From Flavobacteriales bacterium (lineage in GTDB: Bacteria; Bacteroidota; Bacteroidia; Flavobacteriales_C; GCA-002722245), in assembly GCA_947444925.1 (NCBI GenBank), contig CANFBW010000018.1, positions 1 to 55,052 of the forward strand: DNA of 55,052 nt. Direction: 5' to 3'. This document shows, in pieces, positions 37,036 to 45,495 of this stretch. Numbering within the stretch: position 1 is the stretch's first letter; the number at the start of each line of letters is the position of its first letter. The notes under the pieces are model-generated. The model was given only the letters and a program-made list of their open reading frames with translations, ran no database searches and was not told where the DNA came from. The translations under genes were made by a program, and so were the position numbers.

Positions 37036-37839
37036 TTATTTTATTGGCGCAGGTTCTTTGTAAGTGCTGTCGCAACTAAAATACAACTCCACCGGCGCTC
37101 CCATTTTCAACTTCAATCCTTGCTCATAAGTTGGACGCTGACGAATAACTGTTCTTGACATACTGTCGGCCTCTGTAACACACAAAGGCTTGCCAAGCTG
37201 CACCGCCAAGGGTGTGAATGAACTGGTTTGTGCCCTATTAATCGCGTCTTTCAATGACAAACCAATGTAGTCACCCAAATAGGATGAAGCATTTGATCCA
37301 CCTGACACTACTATTGTTACTACATCTCCGTCGTTAATTAAAGTTTTACCAGGAATTACTTTTGAGCCATGATAAGACACGCCCAACACAACACCAACAG
37401 GGGTGCTTGGTTTCGTTTGAATCACTACTTGAACACCATACGATTGCAACCTTTCAACCGCATCTTTCACGGACAAATCAATCATTTCTTCTTTGATGGT
37501 AATTTTTTTCGTTGTTCGTGCATTGATGGTCAGGTACAACTTTCGCCCCTCTTTAACAAAATATTCAGGTGATGGCGATTGATCTACCACCACTCCTTTT
37601 GGTTTTTTACGATCGAAAATCGAGTCAATGATCACATATTCAAAACCCTTATCTACCAATGCCGAATCGAGGTCTTCTGTTTTCTTTCCTATTACATTGG
37701 GCACCACAATTTGCTCACCATGGTGCGTAAAATTATCCAGGTACGATATCACCAAAAACACTAAACCAGCGGTGAGAAGTAAGGCAATCAACAGATTGAC
37801 AATAAATACTTTGCTGAAAACAAATTTAAAAAAAGACAT
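37036..37839 (-). CDS. PASTA-domain membrane protein without kinase domain
   Basis: A 267-residue protein: a short cytoplasmic N-terminus, one TM helix (about 12-32) and three periplasmic PASTA domains (about 38-108, 110-180 and 185-262). Each PASTA domain has the V-P-N/D-(V/L)-x-G...A...L...G pattern (VPNVIGKKTEDLDSAL in the first, IDLSVKDAVERLQSYG in the second). PASTA domains bind peptidoglycan or beta-lactams. Unlike Firmicute or actinobacterial proteins, no Ser/Thr kinase or transpeptidase domain is attached. It is divergent from ddl with a 180-bp gap, a cell-wall-linked context. Confidence 0.9.
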   Translation of the reverse strand: MSFFKFVFSKVFIVNLLIALLLTAGLVFLVISYLDNFTHHGEQIVVPNVIGKKTEDLDSALVDKGFEYVIIDSIFDRKKPKGVVVDQSPSPEYFVKEGRKLYLTINARTTKKITIKEEMIDLSVKDAVERLQSYGVQVVIQTKPSTPVGVVLGVSYHGSKVIPGKTLINDGDVVTIVVSGGSNASSYLGDYIGLSLKDAINRAQTSSFTPLAVQLGKPLCVTEADSMSRTVIRQRPTYEQGLKLKMGAPVELYFSCDSTYKEPAPIK

Positions 37840-38020
37840 ACGCAGAAATTACAGAACAAACTTAAGTGTTTCCTCCTAAAATCCCAATTAATATTGAAAT
37901 TCAACCAAAGTACAGCACACACAAAAACAAGTTATAAACAACCCTCTCCTAATTTTTATCTCAAGACACTCTCTTTTTTAGAAAGAATATTCATTTATTT
38001 TGACCCCAAACATCTACACT

Positions 38021-38980
38021 ATGCAAAACATTGCCCTCGTTTATGGCGGATTCAGTAAAGAAGCCGAAATCTCAGAAAAAAGCGCCAATGAGGCGAAAAA
38101 AGCTTTAGAGGGATCACAATATAAAGTATACCCCATCAATATCACGAAAGAACGTTGGTACCATGTTGCCGCAGATGGACAAGAATACAATATTGATAAA
38201 AATGACTTTTCAGTAAGCATCGCTGGTGAAAAAATAACCTTTAGCAAAGCCCTCAACCTCATCCATGGTGCGCCTGGGGAAAATGGAGTGCTCGGCGGCT
38301 ATTTTTCACTGATTGGACTTCCATATACAACCAGTGGTGTGTTGACATCAGCGCTGACTATGAATAAAAATTGGACAACCCGTTTTTTGAGTCAATCGGG
38401 AATTCGTACAGCTCCTTCCTTTGTAGTATACCGCGGTGATCTTGCTGCCGACTACCAAAGCAAAGCAAAATACCCTTGTTTCGTAAAGCCCAATAACGGC
38501 GGTTCTAGCGTTGCAACTTTCAAGGTAAAAAATACAGTCGAACTGGAAAACGCACTTCATGAAGCATTCAAACACGACGACGAAATTATTGTTGAAGAAT
38601 TTATTCAAGGCCGCGAGTTCACCTGTGGTGTAATGGGTTTCAACAATACGATCAAAGCACTGCCTTTGACAGAAGTAAAACCAAAACATGAATTTTTCGA
38701 TTTTGCCGACAAATACGGCGACGATGGTGCAACCGAAGAAACACCAGCCAATTTAAACGACGCGCTCACAGCAGAATGCCAAGCCATTGCAGAGAAAGCC
38801 TTTAAAATTTTGCGGTGCAAAAACGTTTCGCGCATCGACTTTATACTTCAAGACAATGAATTTTTCTTAATTGAAGTCAATACCATTCCAGGCATGAGCA
38901 ACAAAAGTATTTTACCTCAACAAGCCAAAGCAGTGGGTATTTCATTCAAAGAATTGCTCCTAAAAATTATAGAAGGCTAA
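38021..38980 (+). CDS. ddl: D-alanine--D-alanine ligase
   Basis: Joins two D-alanines for peptidoglycan. 319 residues from the ATG at 38021, which begins the conserved MQNIALVYGGFSKEAEIS; a 7-residue longer start at 38000 is less likely. The ATP-grasp fold shows KPNNGGSSVATF, EEFIQGREFTCGVM and the metal-binding FFLIEVNTIPGMSNKS. Its stop codon overlaps the convergent response regulator stop by 4 bp. Confidence 0.97.
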   Translation: MQNIALVYGGFSKEAEISEKSANEAKKALEGSQYKVYPINITKERWYHVAADGQEYNIDKNDFSVSIAGEKITFSKALNLIHGAPGENGVLGGYFSLIGLPYTTSGVLTSALTMNKNWTTRFLSQSGIRTAPSFVVYRGDLAADYQSKAKYPCFVKPNNGGSSVATFKVKNTVELENALHEAFKHDDEIIVEEFIQGREFTCGVMGFNNTIKALPLTEVKPKHEFFDFADKYGDDGATEETPANLNDALTAECQAIAEKAFKILRCKNVSRIDFILQDNEFFLIEVNTIPGMSNKSILPQQAKAVGISFKELLLKIIEG

Positions 38981-39666
38981 GCATTGGGACTAAAGCGATA
39001 GCCCACTCCCTTAACTGTTTGGATATAGGCATCGCCCAATTTTTCGCGCAACTTTCTAATGTGTACATCAATTGTTCGGTCGCCCACTATCAAATGTTGA
39101 CCCCACACTTTGTTGTATATTTCATCACGCGTAAAAACACGTTCAGGCACCGAGGTAAGCAGCGCAAGCAATTCAAATTCCTTTTTTGGGAAATAAAATT
39201 TCTCTGCGTCTTTATAAACTACATATTTCGACTTATCAATTGTGATGCCTTTCAACGTCGAAGGAAGCTCGCCAACACCTGGTGCATCACGTTTCATGCG
39301 TTTAAGCAAAGAATGCACTTTTGATATCAATACCCGCGGTTGAATTGGTTTCTTAATAAAATCATCGGCACCAGCATTTAATCCGGCAATCAATGAATAA
39401 TCCTCAGCACGTGCACTTAGAAACACAATCAAAATCTCTTTCAATCCAAGATCGTTGCGCATTTTATAACACAACTCAATGCCATCCATATCGGGCAGCA
39501 TGATGTCTAAAATAAGTAAATCAGGGGGACTCATTCGGCAAGAATCCAGCGCACTTTTTGCATCGGGGCATTTGGTAACATGAAAACCTTCTTTGGAAAG
39601 GTTGTACCCAACAAATTCCAATATATCCAAATCATCATCGACTATCACTATATTGATTTTGCTCAT
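38977..39666 (-). CDS. PhoB/OmpR-family response regulator
   Basis: A 229-residue two-component transcription factor. The receiver domain (about 1-120) has the acidic pair Asp10-Asp11, the phosphoacceptor Asp54 in LLILDIMLPDMDG and the conserved Lys in KKPIQP. The winged-helix DNA-binding domain (about 135-226) has EFELLALLTSVPERVFTRDEI and IDVHIRKLREKLGD...TVKGVGYRF, a classic OmpR/PhoB recognition helix. No sensor kinase gene is adjacent, so the signal is unknown. It converges tail-to-tail on ddl. Confidence 0.94.
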   Translation of the reverse strand: MSKINIVIVDDDLDILEFVGYNLSKEGFHVTKCPDAKSALDSCRMSPPDLLILDIMLPDMDGIELCYKMRNDLGLKEILIVFLSARAEDYSLIAGLNAGADDFIKKPIQPRVLISKVHSLLKRMKRDAPGVGELPSTLKGITIDKSKYVVYKDAEKFYFPKKEFELLALLTSVPERVFTRDEIYNKVWGQHLIVGDRTIDVHIRKLREKLGDAYIQTVKGVGYRFSPNA

Positions 39667-39783
39667 TCTCTTTTTTCTTTACTCAAATCTACGTCATCAG
39701 CATTAGCGCTGCGTTAGCTTAATATTAAGTAAACATTAAAGATGTGTGTCAAACGTATTTCAAAATACCAGCAAAAACAAAAA

Positions 39784-39809
39784 ATCCGCATCAGTTTCCC
39801 GATGCGGAT
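39784..39809 (-). terminator. Terminator after the T9SS cargo gene
   Basis: A perfect 9-bp stem (ATCCGCATC at 39784-39792, GATGCGGAT at 39801-39809) with an 8-nt loop, followed on the minus strand by TTTTTTGTTTTTG. It lies about 40 bp beyond the stop codon at 39851. Confidence 0.9.
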
Positions 39810-39850
39810 CATTTGCAAAAAATCTACTTTATACTGTTGTTCAAAAATGC

Positions 39851-41785
39851 TTAGCGCACTACTAATTTTGTTATCTCAAGAGCATCAGCACCTATTGTTT
39901 GTATGTAGTAAACACCCGCTGACAATTGCGCTGTATTGATTACTACTTGATGCGTACCCGCAGCCAAAAATTGCGCCTCTGTTGAGAAAATTAATTTTCC
40001 TGAAACATCGTACAAATTGTTTGTTAATAAAGCCGCTTTGTTTAAAGCAATTACAATTGTTGCACTCGTTGTCGCTGGATTTGGGTAAACACTAACCCCC
40101 ATTGATTTTTCGACAAGCTCAACTACTTCGTTGCTGTAAGGCTTAGTATAATCAGCATTTTGCGGATTAAAATTACACCACACTTTTGTCCAATCATCCG
40201 ATGTTGTTTGCGTGCCAGAAAAAGCACCAACATAATTTGTTTTGGTAAAAAACGCACTCAATTTGGTGCTAGTTGCGGGCGCGAAGTTCGGCGCATTGTA
40301 ATTGGCAAACCAATTTGTTGTATCGGTATTGATTGGCAAAGTCGGATTAAACGGATACACTTTTCCGTTGCTGAAAGGATCTGCTTTGTTGAAATGCGAA
40401 AGATTCGTCATATAAGCAGGCAATGCCTTTGAATTATAACAAAAATCAGAAGAACTTGTTGGAACAAAATTCGGATTACTTGGGTTGAAAGGATTTTGCA
40501 ATTTGAAACCGTTTTGCGCATTTGCATATATTTTATTGTGGTGCTTGGCATTGCCAAACCATTGGAAAGGCCCTACATATGGAGCAAACGGACTACCCGT
40601 TGCAGTATCCGCCATAAGCGCTGTTGGCGTCAAATTACGAGCACCATCAATAACGTACATCACTTCTTTGCGTGGTACTGCTCCATTTGTTGGAATACCT
40701 GCAATTGCGACACCGTTTATTTGGCAAATTGAATCCTTAATATTTTCACTCGTTTTCGCATAAGTAGCCGAAGATTCGTCAATCAAAATACCTGCAGGGT
40801 ATCCAGAAATAATAGTGTTGATCAAACTCAAGGCACTTCCTCTTCTAATGTGCGCAGCGGCCACAAACTGAGGATCAAAAGCAGTAGAAGTTGGACTCAC
40901 AAGGGGGCCAATGATTGTTGCGTTTGCGAATACTGGTTTTGTCAAATGATTGGTATCAGATTTACCATTATTGGTACCCGATTGGTAGCTGTCCGATTCA
41001 AAAGCTTTAGAACCTGATTGGTCAGCAGAATAAGGGTCACGCAAAGAAACCACGAACTGATTGTTGCCCTGGTATCCGCAATCCATATCAAAATCGTCAT
41101 CCCAAGCCAAATGCGACACTAAATACTTTGCATTCACAGTTCCTCCAAACCATTCATAAGAATCGTCACCACTGTAGGACACCTGCACGTGATCTACCTG
41201 CGTGCCGTCACCCACACCGCAAAGCGTTAAGCCGTTTACCTCATTGTTTGGCGAAAATGCAACGCCCCCAAATTCAAGTCGAACATAACTCAATACCCCT
41301 GAGTTGTCATGAGGATCAATGCCGCCATACAATGAACGCGGTCCTCCTTCAACTTGCCCGAAACCAGCCGTCCAGTTCACCAATGATTTACCGCAAACAA
41401 TCAGTCCTCCCCAATCGCCATATGATCTGCTGCCTGCTGGCTGATTAGATGTAAAAACAATGGGGTGATTTACACTTCCTTGCGCCATTATTTTCGCTCC
41501 TCTTTCAATAACCAAAGTACCCTTTGTGTTTTTATCTCCTCTGATCACTACTCCTGAATCAATGGTCAATACTGTTCCATTAACGGCATAAACATAACCT
41601 TGCAAAAGGTATTGCTTGTCGTTTGTCCAGTGTACGTTTCCTGTAAGACTGTCTTTTACCGTAATTGTCGTTACCTGTGCTTCAGCCGCTGAGCTAAAGA
41701 CCAAACAAGCACTCGCCAATAAAAGCGCTTTGCCGGTAAGCTGTTTTAGTAATCCTTTTTTCATTGTTTTAGTTTTTATTTTCAT
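39851..41785 (-). CDS. Secreted right-handed repeat-like protein with T9SS type A sorting domain
   Basis: A 644-residue surface or secreted protein. The signal peptide (through SSAAEA) is followed by TLTIDSGVVIRGDKNTKGTLVIERGAKIMA and GDWGGLIVCGKSLVN. This beta-helix-like sequence belongs to a family I have seen beside TonB-dependent receptors in Bacteroidota. The C-terminal ~80 residues are a T9SS type A domain (VSVYPNPATTSATIVI, NLYDVSGKLIF, AGVYYIQTIG, ITKLVVR). Two ATG starts (residues 1 and 8) are possible. It lies about 320 bp downstream of a large TonB receptor on the same strand and probably has its own promoter. Confidence 0.85.
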   Translation of the reverse strand: MKIKTKTMKKGLLKQLTGKALLLASACLVFSSAAEAQVTTITVKDSLTGNVHWTNDKQYLLQGYVYAVNGTVLTIDSGVVIRGDKNTKGTLVIERGAKIMAQGSVNHPIVFTSNQPAGSRSYGDWGGLIVCGKSLVNWTAGFGQVEGGPRSLYGGIDPHDNSGVLSYVRLEFGGVAFSPNNEVNGLTLCGVGDGTQVDHVQVSYSGDDSYEWFGGTVNAKYLVSHLAWDDDFDMDCGYQGNNQFVVSLRDPYSADQSGSKAFESDSYQSGTNNGKSDTNHLTKPVFANATIIGPLVSPTSTAFDPQFVAAAHIRRGSALSLINTIISGYPAGILIDESSATYAKTSENIKDSICQINGVAIAGIPTNGAVPRKEVMYVIDGARNLTPTALMADTATGSPFAPYVGPFQWFGNAKHHNKIYANAQNGFKLQNPFNPSNPNFVPTSSSDFCYNSKALPAYMTNLSHFNKADPFSNGKVYPFNPTLPINTDTTNWFANYNAPNFAPATSTKLSAFFTKTNYVGAFSGTQTTSDDWTKVWCNFNPQNADYTKPYSNEVVELVEKSMGVSVYPNPATTSATIVIALNKAALLTNNLYDVSGKLIFSTEAQFLAAGTHQVVINTAQLSAGVYYIQTIGADALEITKLVVR

Positions 41786-42105
41786 TTAATTTTTTCTCTG
41801 CGAGTTCAACGGGTCGCAAACTTCCCGTTTTTAATGTTTCAAAGCTACCTCCTCATTGTTATTTAAATATTTCACTGAGATTAACTTTACGTTGCGCTAC
41901 ATTACTTTAATGTTAAGATGTGAAACCATTAAAAAGCACAACAAGGTTGCGCTAACTACAAACACACGAAAATCAAAAGCCTAAAACACAACAACCGCAA
42001 TACTCATAAAATAAATATTGGCGACTCGTTTTTTCGCGAATCGCCAACACCAAAGAAAATTATTTGTTAAGTATGGAAAGAAACTCTGAATTACCTGTGG
42101 GTTAA
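41786..42105. other. 320-bp intergenic region between T9SS cargo and TonB receptor
   Basis: No gene is visible. It holds the terminator of the TonB receptor (42018-42047) and must contain the promoter of the T9SS cargo gene at 41785, but I see no exact TAnnTTTG element on the minus strand. Confidence 0.5.
42018..42047 (-). terminator. Probable terminator after the TonB receptor gene
   Basis: TTGGCGACTCG (42018-42028) pairs with CGAATCGCCAA (42037-42047), one mismatch, with an 8-nt loop. The minus-strand tail TATTTATTTTATG is only moderately T-rich. Confidence 0.55.
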
Positions 42106-44904
42106 TTAAAACACTCCTTTAATTCCTAAAGTTGCATAAGGGCCCCTGTAAAATTTCATAATGAGCTTATCGGATCCATCAGCCGAAAAATGATTGTCCT
42201 TGTTGGTGTCTTGCACATAGTACACCGGATTGTTCAGCACGTCTTGAATACCTAAATTAAGTGAAAAATGTTTGTTAATAGTTTTTGACATACTGATGTC
42301 TAAAGTATTTCTAGACAACTCGCCGATACTTGGATAATCAAGAGTTCCCAATAAAAAAACACGAGGACCAAACACATTGTACAACACGTTAATTTGAAAA
42401 CCAATAGAGTCGTTTTGATAGTATAAACCAGCATTCACAATATAAGGTGATTGTCCTTGCAAAGGCATTGTACTCGACTGATTAATCGTTTTGCTGATGT
42501 TCAAAGCACTTGAGGTCAGCGCCACATTTGCAACCAAAGATAAATTACTAAAAAAATTAGCCTGAAAAACAGTATCGAGCAACACTAAATTTTTGCGAAC
42601 ATCAAATTCTATCCCTCTTGCGTATGCAGATTCACCATTGATAAAAGTGAACGATCTACTATCGCCACCCGAAGCCAATACAACTTGTTGAATTGGATTG
42701 ATGAAGGATTTGTAAAACGCGCCCAAATGCACCAATTCACCGCTGCTTGAGTAATACTCATAACGCAAGTCGTAATTTTGAATTTCCGCCACCTGCAATA
42801 TATTTCCTGCAGGAGACAAAACGGTGGGAAACAATGAACCATAAGTACCCGCATTAAAATTGAAATCATAAAAGAAAAATGGCGACCACTCTCTAAATTC
42901 AGGGCGATTCAGCGTTTTTCCGTAAGCTACTCTCATTAAACTTTTGCTATTGAAATTGTACGAGGCATTGGCTGAAGGAAGCAGATATTCTGTTGTCACC
43001 GAAGGATGCACACTGTCTAAATTAACATGACTTTGCAAGCTTTGCTGGTTGTATTCGTAACGCAAACCAGTCACCACTTTAATTTTATTACCAAGAGGCA
43101 AGGCCAATTGAGTAAAACCCGCAATCAATCTGTTTTGCGCATTGTATTTATCAGAAGCGCTTGTAATTTCATCTATTTTGAATCCACCCGGAACACCAAC
43201 ATTTTGGTCGGCAAAAATTTTATCTACCGAAAGATGTGTCATCGCAAAAGCATTCATTCCTGGAGCGATAGTATAACCCAAAATGCGAGCTGCAAACGCT
43301 CTGTTCTTCTGCTCAAAATAGGAACCCGCAGTTACAGTAAAAGCATACTCCTTTAGTTTTAAATTCATTTTCAAACTGTGGTTGAATGAAAAAACATTTT
43401 CCGTCAGTGTTGAATAAAACCGACCTCCTCCGTTAACCGGATCGACCACATTCGCCACCTGCGCTTTGTACATACTGTCGGGCGCGTCTTGATTTTTCGT
43501 GTATCGAATTCTTCGCAAATCGGGATCATTTCGATTTACTAGTGAATATCCGGCCGACCAATCGTAAATGAATTTATCGCCTTTCGCAGAGTACTTTCCA
43601 GTGAATTGTCCGGTGTAAGTCAATTTATCTTGGTAAGAATACATGTATGCTTTTTCATCAGGTGCATCTGCCCTCTGGCCATTTCGAAGCACCGTCTGTT
43701 CTGTTCCGCTTTGATTCAATAAATTTTTTAATTCTATTTTCCAACCCTTGTATTCCATAGCGAAATTTTCAAGAATATTGGTGCGCACCACACGCATAAA
43801 TTGCTGGTCAAAATAGTCCATTTGAACATCTACAGAATCCCAATCCTGACGCTGCACTTGAAATGCAGTTTGCACCGAACTGTAGTTGACTCCTAATGTA
43901 TTTCCCATTTTCAAATTCTTTATTTTCCAAACCTGATTGTAGTACATATTGATCCGAAAATCTGGATTAATTTTGCTTGTTTGAGTAGCCCAAGTATTTT
44001 TAAACGACTTTGTTTGCTCACTGTTGTTGACATCGCCCTTTGCGACATATGCGTTCAACGCAGAAGGGAGTGCTCTGAACTTATTATCGAACCCCAACCA
44101 ATCGGTGCTACTGCCTTGTGTTGATTTGAAATCACCAAAAGTTGATCCATCACGGTATGAGCCTTTGACATCAAACGAAAAACTGGTTTTATCAGGAATA
44201 GACGTGGTGTAAATTTTCACCATTCCACCGGCGAAATCACCCGGCAATTCGGCAGATGGGGTTTTGAAAATCAAAATCTTTTCAATCAAACCTGCAGGAA
44301 TAATATCGAATGAAAAAGCACGCTTGTCTGTTTCAGCACCAGGTGCTGCCGCGTCGTTAAGCCACACAGAGGTATAGCGGTCATTTAAACCACGAATGGT
44401 AATAAATCTATCTATTACTGTAACGCCCGGAATTCGACGCACTACCTCCGACGCATCCCTGTCTTGTGTCTTTTGAATTTGCGCAGTAGAAACACCTACG
44501 ACTACATTGTCACTCTTCTTGATTTCATCAATCACAGCTTTATTCTTGTCCTTAAATTTTTTCTTGATCACAATTTTATCAATGCGAATGTTCTTCTCCA
44601 CCTCGAGTGTCATGTCTAAGGTTTTAGATTGGCCTGAACTTAAAACCACTTTGCCAATTGAATCTCGCACAAAACCTTTGCACGTAAAAACAATACTATA
44701 AGTGCCGGCTGGCAAGCGCAAAGTATATCCACCTTGCTGATCAGTAATTGCAGCAACAGTTGTGTTCTCTACTGACACTAAAACATTGGGCAAGGCCAAT
44801 TGCTGCCCATTGTCAATTTGATATACAATTCCTGAAACATCAGCCTCTTGACCAAAAGAGAGGAACACTGAGAAAAACGCTGCGCAAAACAATAGAATCT
44901 TCAT
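42106..44904 (-). CDS. TonB-dependent outer-membrane receptor
   Basis: A 932-residue outer-membrane transporter. The signal peptide MKILLFCAAFFSVFLSFGQE starts at the ATG at 44904; an earlier ATG at 44922 adds MLQINF. Next come a carboxypeptidase-regulatory-like domain (about 22-105), a plug domain (about 140-235, with DASEVVRRIPGVTV, IRGLNDRYTSVWLN and LPGDFAGGMVKI) and a large 22-strand barrel ending in an aromatic residue (LGIKGVF). The IRGL-(N)DRY and FSFD-IIP-IEKI motifs fit the group of large receptors that import complex ligands. A DTNKDNHFSADG stretch near the C-terminus resembles a calcium site. The ligand is unknown. A cytochrome-like pseudogene lies upstream and a T9SS cargo gene downstream. 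Confidence 0.93.
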   Translation of the reverse strand: MKILLFCAAFFSVFLSFGQEADVSGIVYQIDNGQQLALPNVLVSVENTTVAAITDQQGGYTLRLPAGTYSIVFTCKGFVRDSIGKVVLSSGQSKTLDMTLEVEKNIRIDKIVIKKKFKDKNKAVIDEIKKSDNVVVGVSTAQIQKTQDRDASEVVRRIPGVTVIDRFITIRGLNDRYTSVWLNDAAAPGAETDKRAFSFDIIPAGLIEKILIFKTPSAELPGDFAGGMVKIYTTSIPDKTSFSFDVKGSYRDGSTFGDFKSTQGSSTDWLGFDNKFRALPSALNAYVAKGDVNNSEQTKSFKNTWATQTSKINPDFRINMYYNQVWKIKNLKMGNTLGVNYSSVQTAFQVQRQDWDSVDVQMDYFDQQFMRVVRTNILENFAMEYKGWKIELKNLLNQSGTEQTVLRNGQRADAPDEKAYMYSYQDKLTYTGQFTGKYSAKGDKFIYDWSAGYSLVNRNDPDLRRIRYTKNQDAPDSMYKAQVANVVDPVNGGGRFYSTLTENVFSFNHSLKMNLKLKEYAFTVTAGSYFEQKNRAFAARILGYTIAPGMNAFAMTHLSVDKIFADQNVGVPGGFKIDEITSASDKYNAQNRLIAGFTQLALPLGNKIKVVTGLRYEYNQQSLQSHVNLDSVHPSVTTEYLLPSANASYNFNSKSLMRVAYGKTLNRPEFREWSPFFFYDFNFNAGTYGSLFPTVLSPAGNILQVAEIQNYDLRYEYYSSSGELVHLGAFYKSFINPIQQVVLASGGDSRSFTFINGESAYARGIEFDVRKNLVLLDTVFQANFFSNLSLVANVALTSSALNISKTINQSSTMPLQGQSPYIVNAGLYYQNDSIGFQINVLYNVFGPRVFLLGTLDYPSIGELSRNTLDISMSKTINKHFSLNLGIQDVLNNPVYYVQDTNKDNHFSADGSDKLIMKFYRGPYATLGIKGVF

Positions 44905-45006
44905 AAAATTTATTTGCAGCAAAGATGGTCTTGTGTTATAAATTGCAGGTTATCTCAATGTTACCATTGTGTTAACCCGAAAAATCCAAACTGTAAAGTA
45001 ATGCGA

Positions 45007-45366
45007 TTAATAGTTTGGCGCTCCGCTGCTGACTCACCATTGCACCACAGTCAACTCAGCTGATGAACAAAGGCCTGAAGGAGACATGTCTTTATTGTCA
45101 ATTAAATGCGATTAAAGCCTTCTATTTTTAGCTCGAATTTGAACAAGCTCAAACAATGTGAAGTTCGGATGAGGAGCCATTTCAATGCAATCCGCAATTA
45201 CAATCGGCTGAACATTCGCCGCATACTTTAGTTTAGAACAATCGCTTACTGCTTTTTAACCGGGCTGTGGAGTCGCATCAATAATTTGTGTTTTTTTGCA
45301 AGAATAAAAAACAATAAAGCAACAAATGATCCCTGCATAAATTTGAAATACTGTTGTAATTTTCAT
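45007..45366 (-). pseudogene. Decayed c-type-cytochrome-like small lipoprotein
   Basis: One continuous 120-codon minus-strand frame reads as a recognisable lipoprotein. It has a signal peptide with Cys23 in FIVFYSCKK, a KYAANVQPIVIADC segment, MSPSG, and a C-terminal VSSGAPNY. It is broken by three in-frame stops: TAA at 45258-45256, TAA at 45114-45112 and TGA at 45036-45034. The pattern matches small Bacteroidota cytochromes of the type YSGTVAPIIAANC...MPPSG...WVAAGAPNN. The heme motif C-x4-C-H is also lost (CIEMAPH, second Cys to Pro). No frameshift is needed, so decay is by point mutation. It lies 102 bp upstream of the TonB receptor on the same strand. Confidence 0.75.
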
Positions 45367-45449
45367 GTGGTAAAAATGCAACAGCAAAATAAATTTACAG
45401 TTAGATTAAAATTAACACTAGGTCAAGACAAAGTCAAAAAGCAAAAAAA

Positions 45450-45475
45450 AATCCCTTCGAACAATCGAAGGGATT
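45450..45475 (-). terminator. Terminator after the 274-aa lipoprotein gene
   Basis: A perfect 11-bp inverted repeat (AATCCCTTCGA at 45450-45460, TCGAAGGGATT at 45465-45475) with a 4-nt loop, followed on the minus strand by TTTTTTTGC. It sits just past the stop codon at 45496. Confidence 0.9.
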
Positions 45476-45495
45476 TTCATTTTTAGCAATTCAAT

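Larger units (their letters stand above)
44905..45495. other. 591-bp region without an intact gene
   Basis: This stretch contains the pseudogene at 45007-45366 and the terminator of the next upstream minus-strand gene at 45450-45475. It must also contain the promoter of the TonB receptor; a CATCTTTG (one base off TAnnTTTG) lies on the minus strand near 44921-44929. Confidence 0.6.

Noticed and set aside
45286-45486. 66-codon plus-strand ORF between the TonB receptor and the lipoprotein gene
   Set aside because: It runs through the 45450-45475 terminator hairpin and overlaps the pseudogene on the other strand; its composition is not protein-like.
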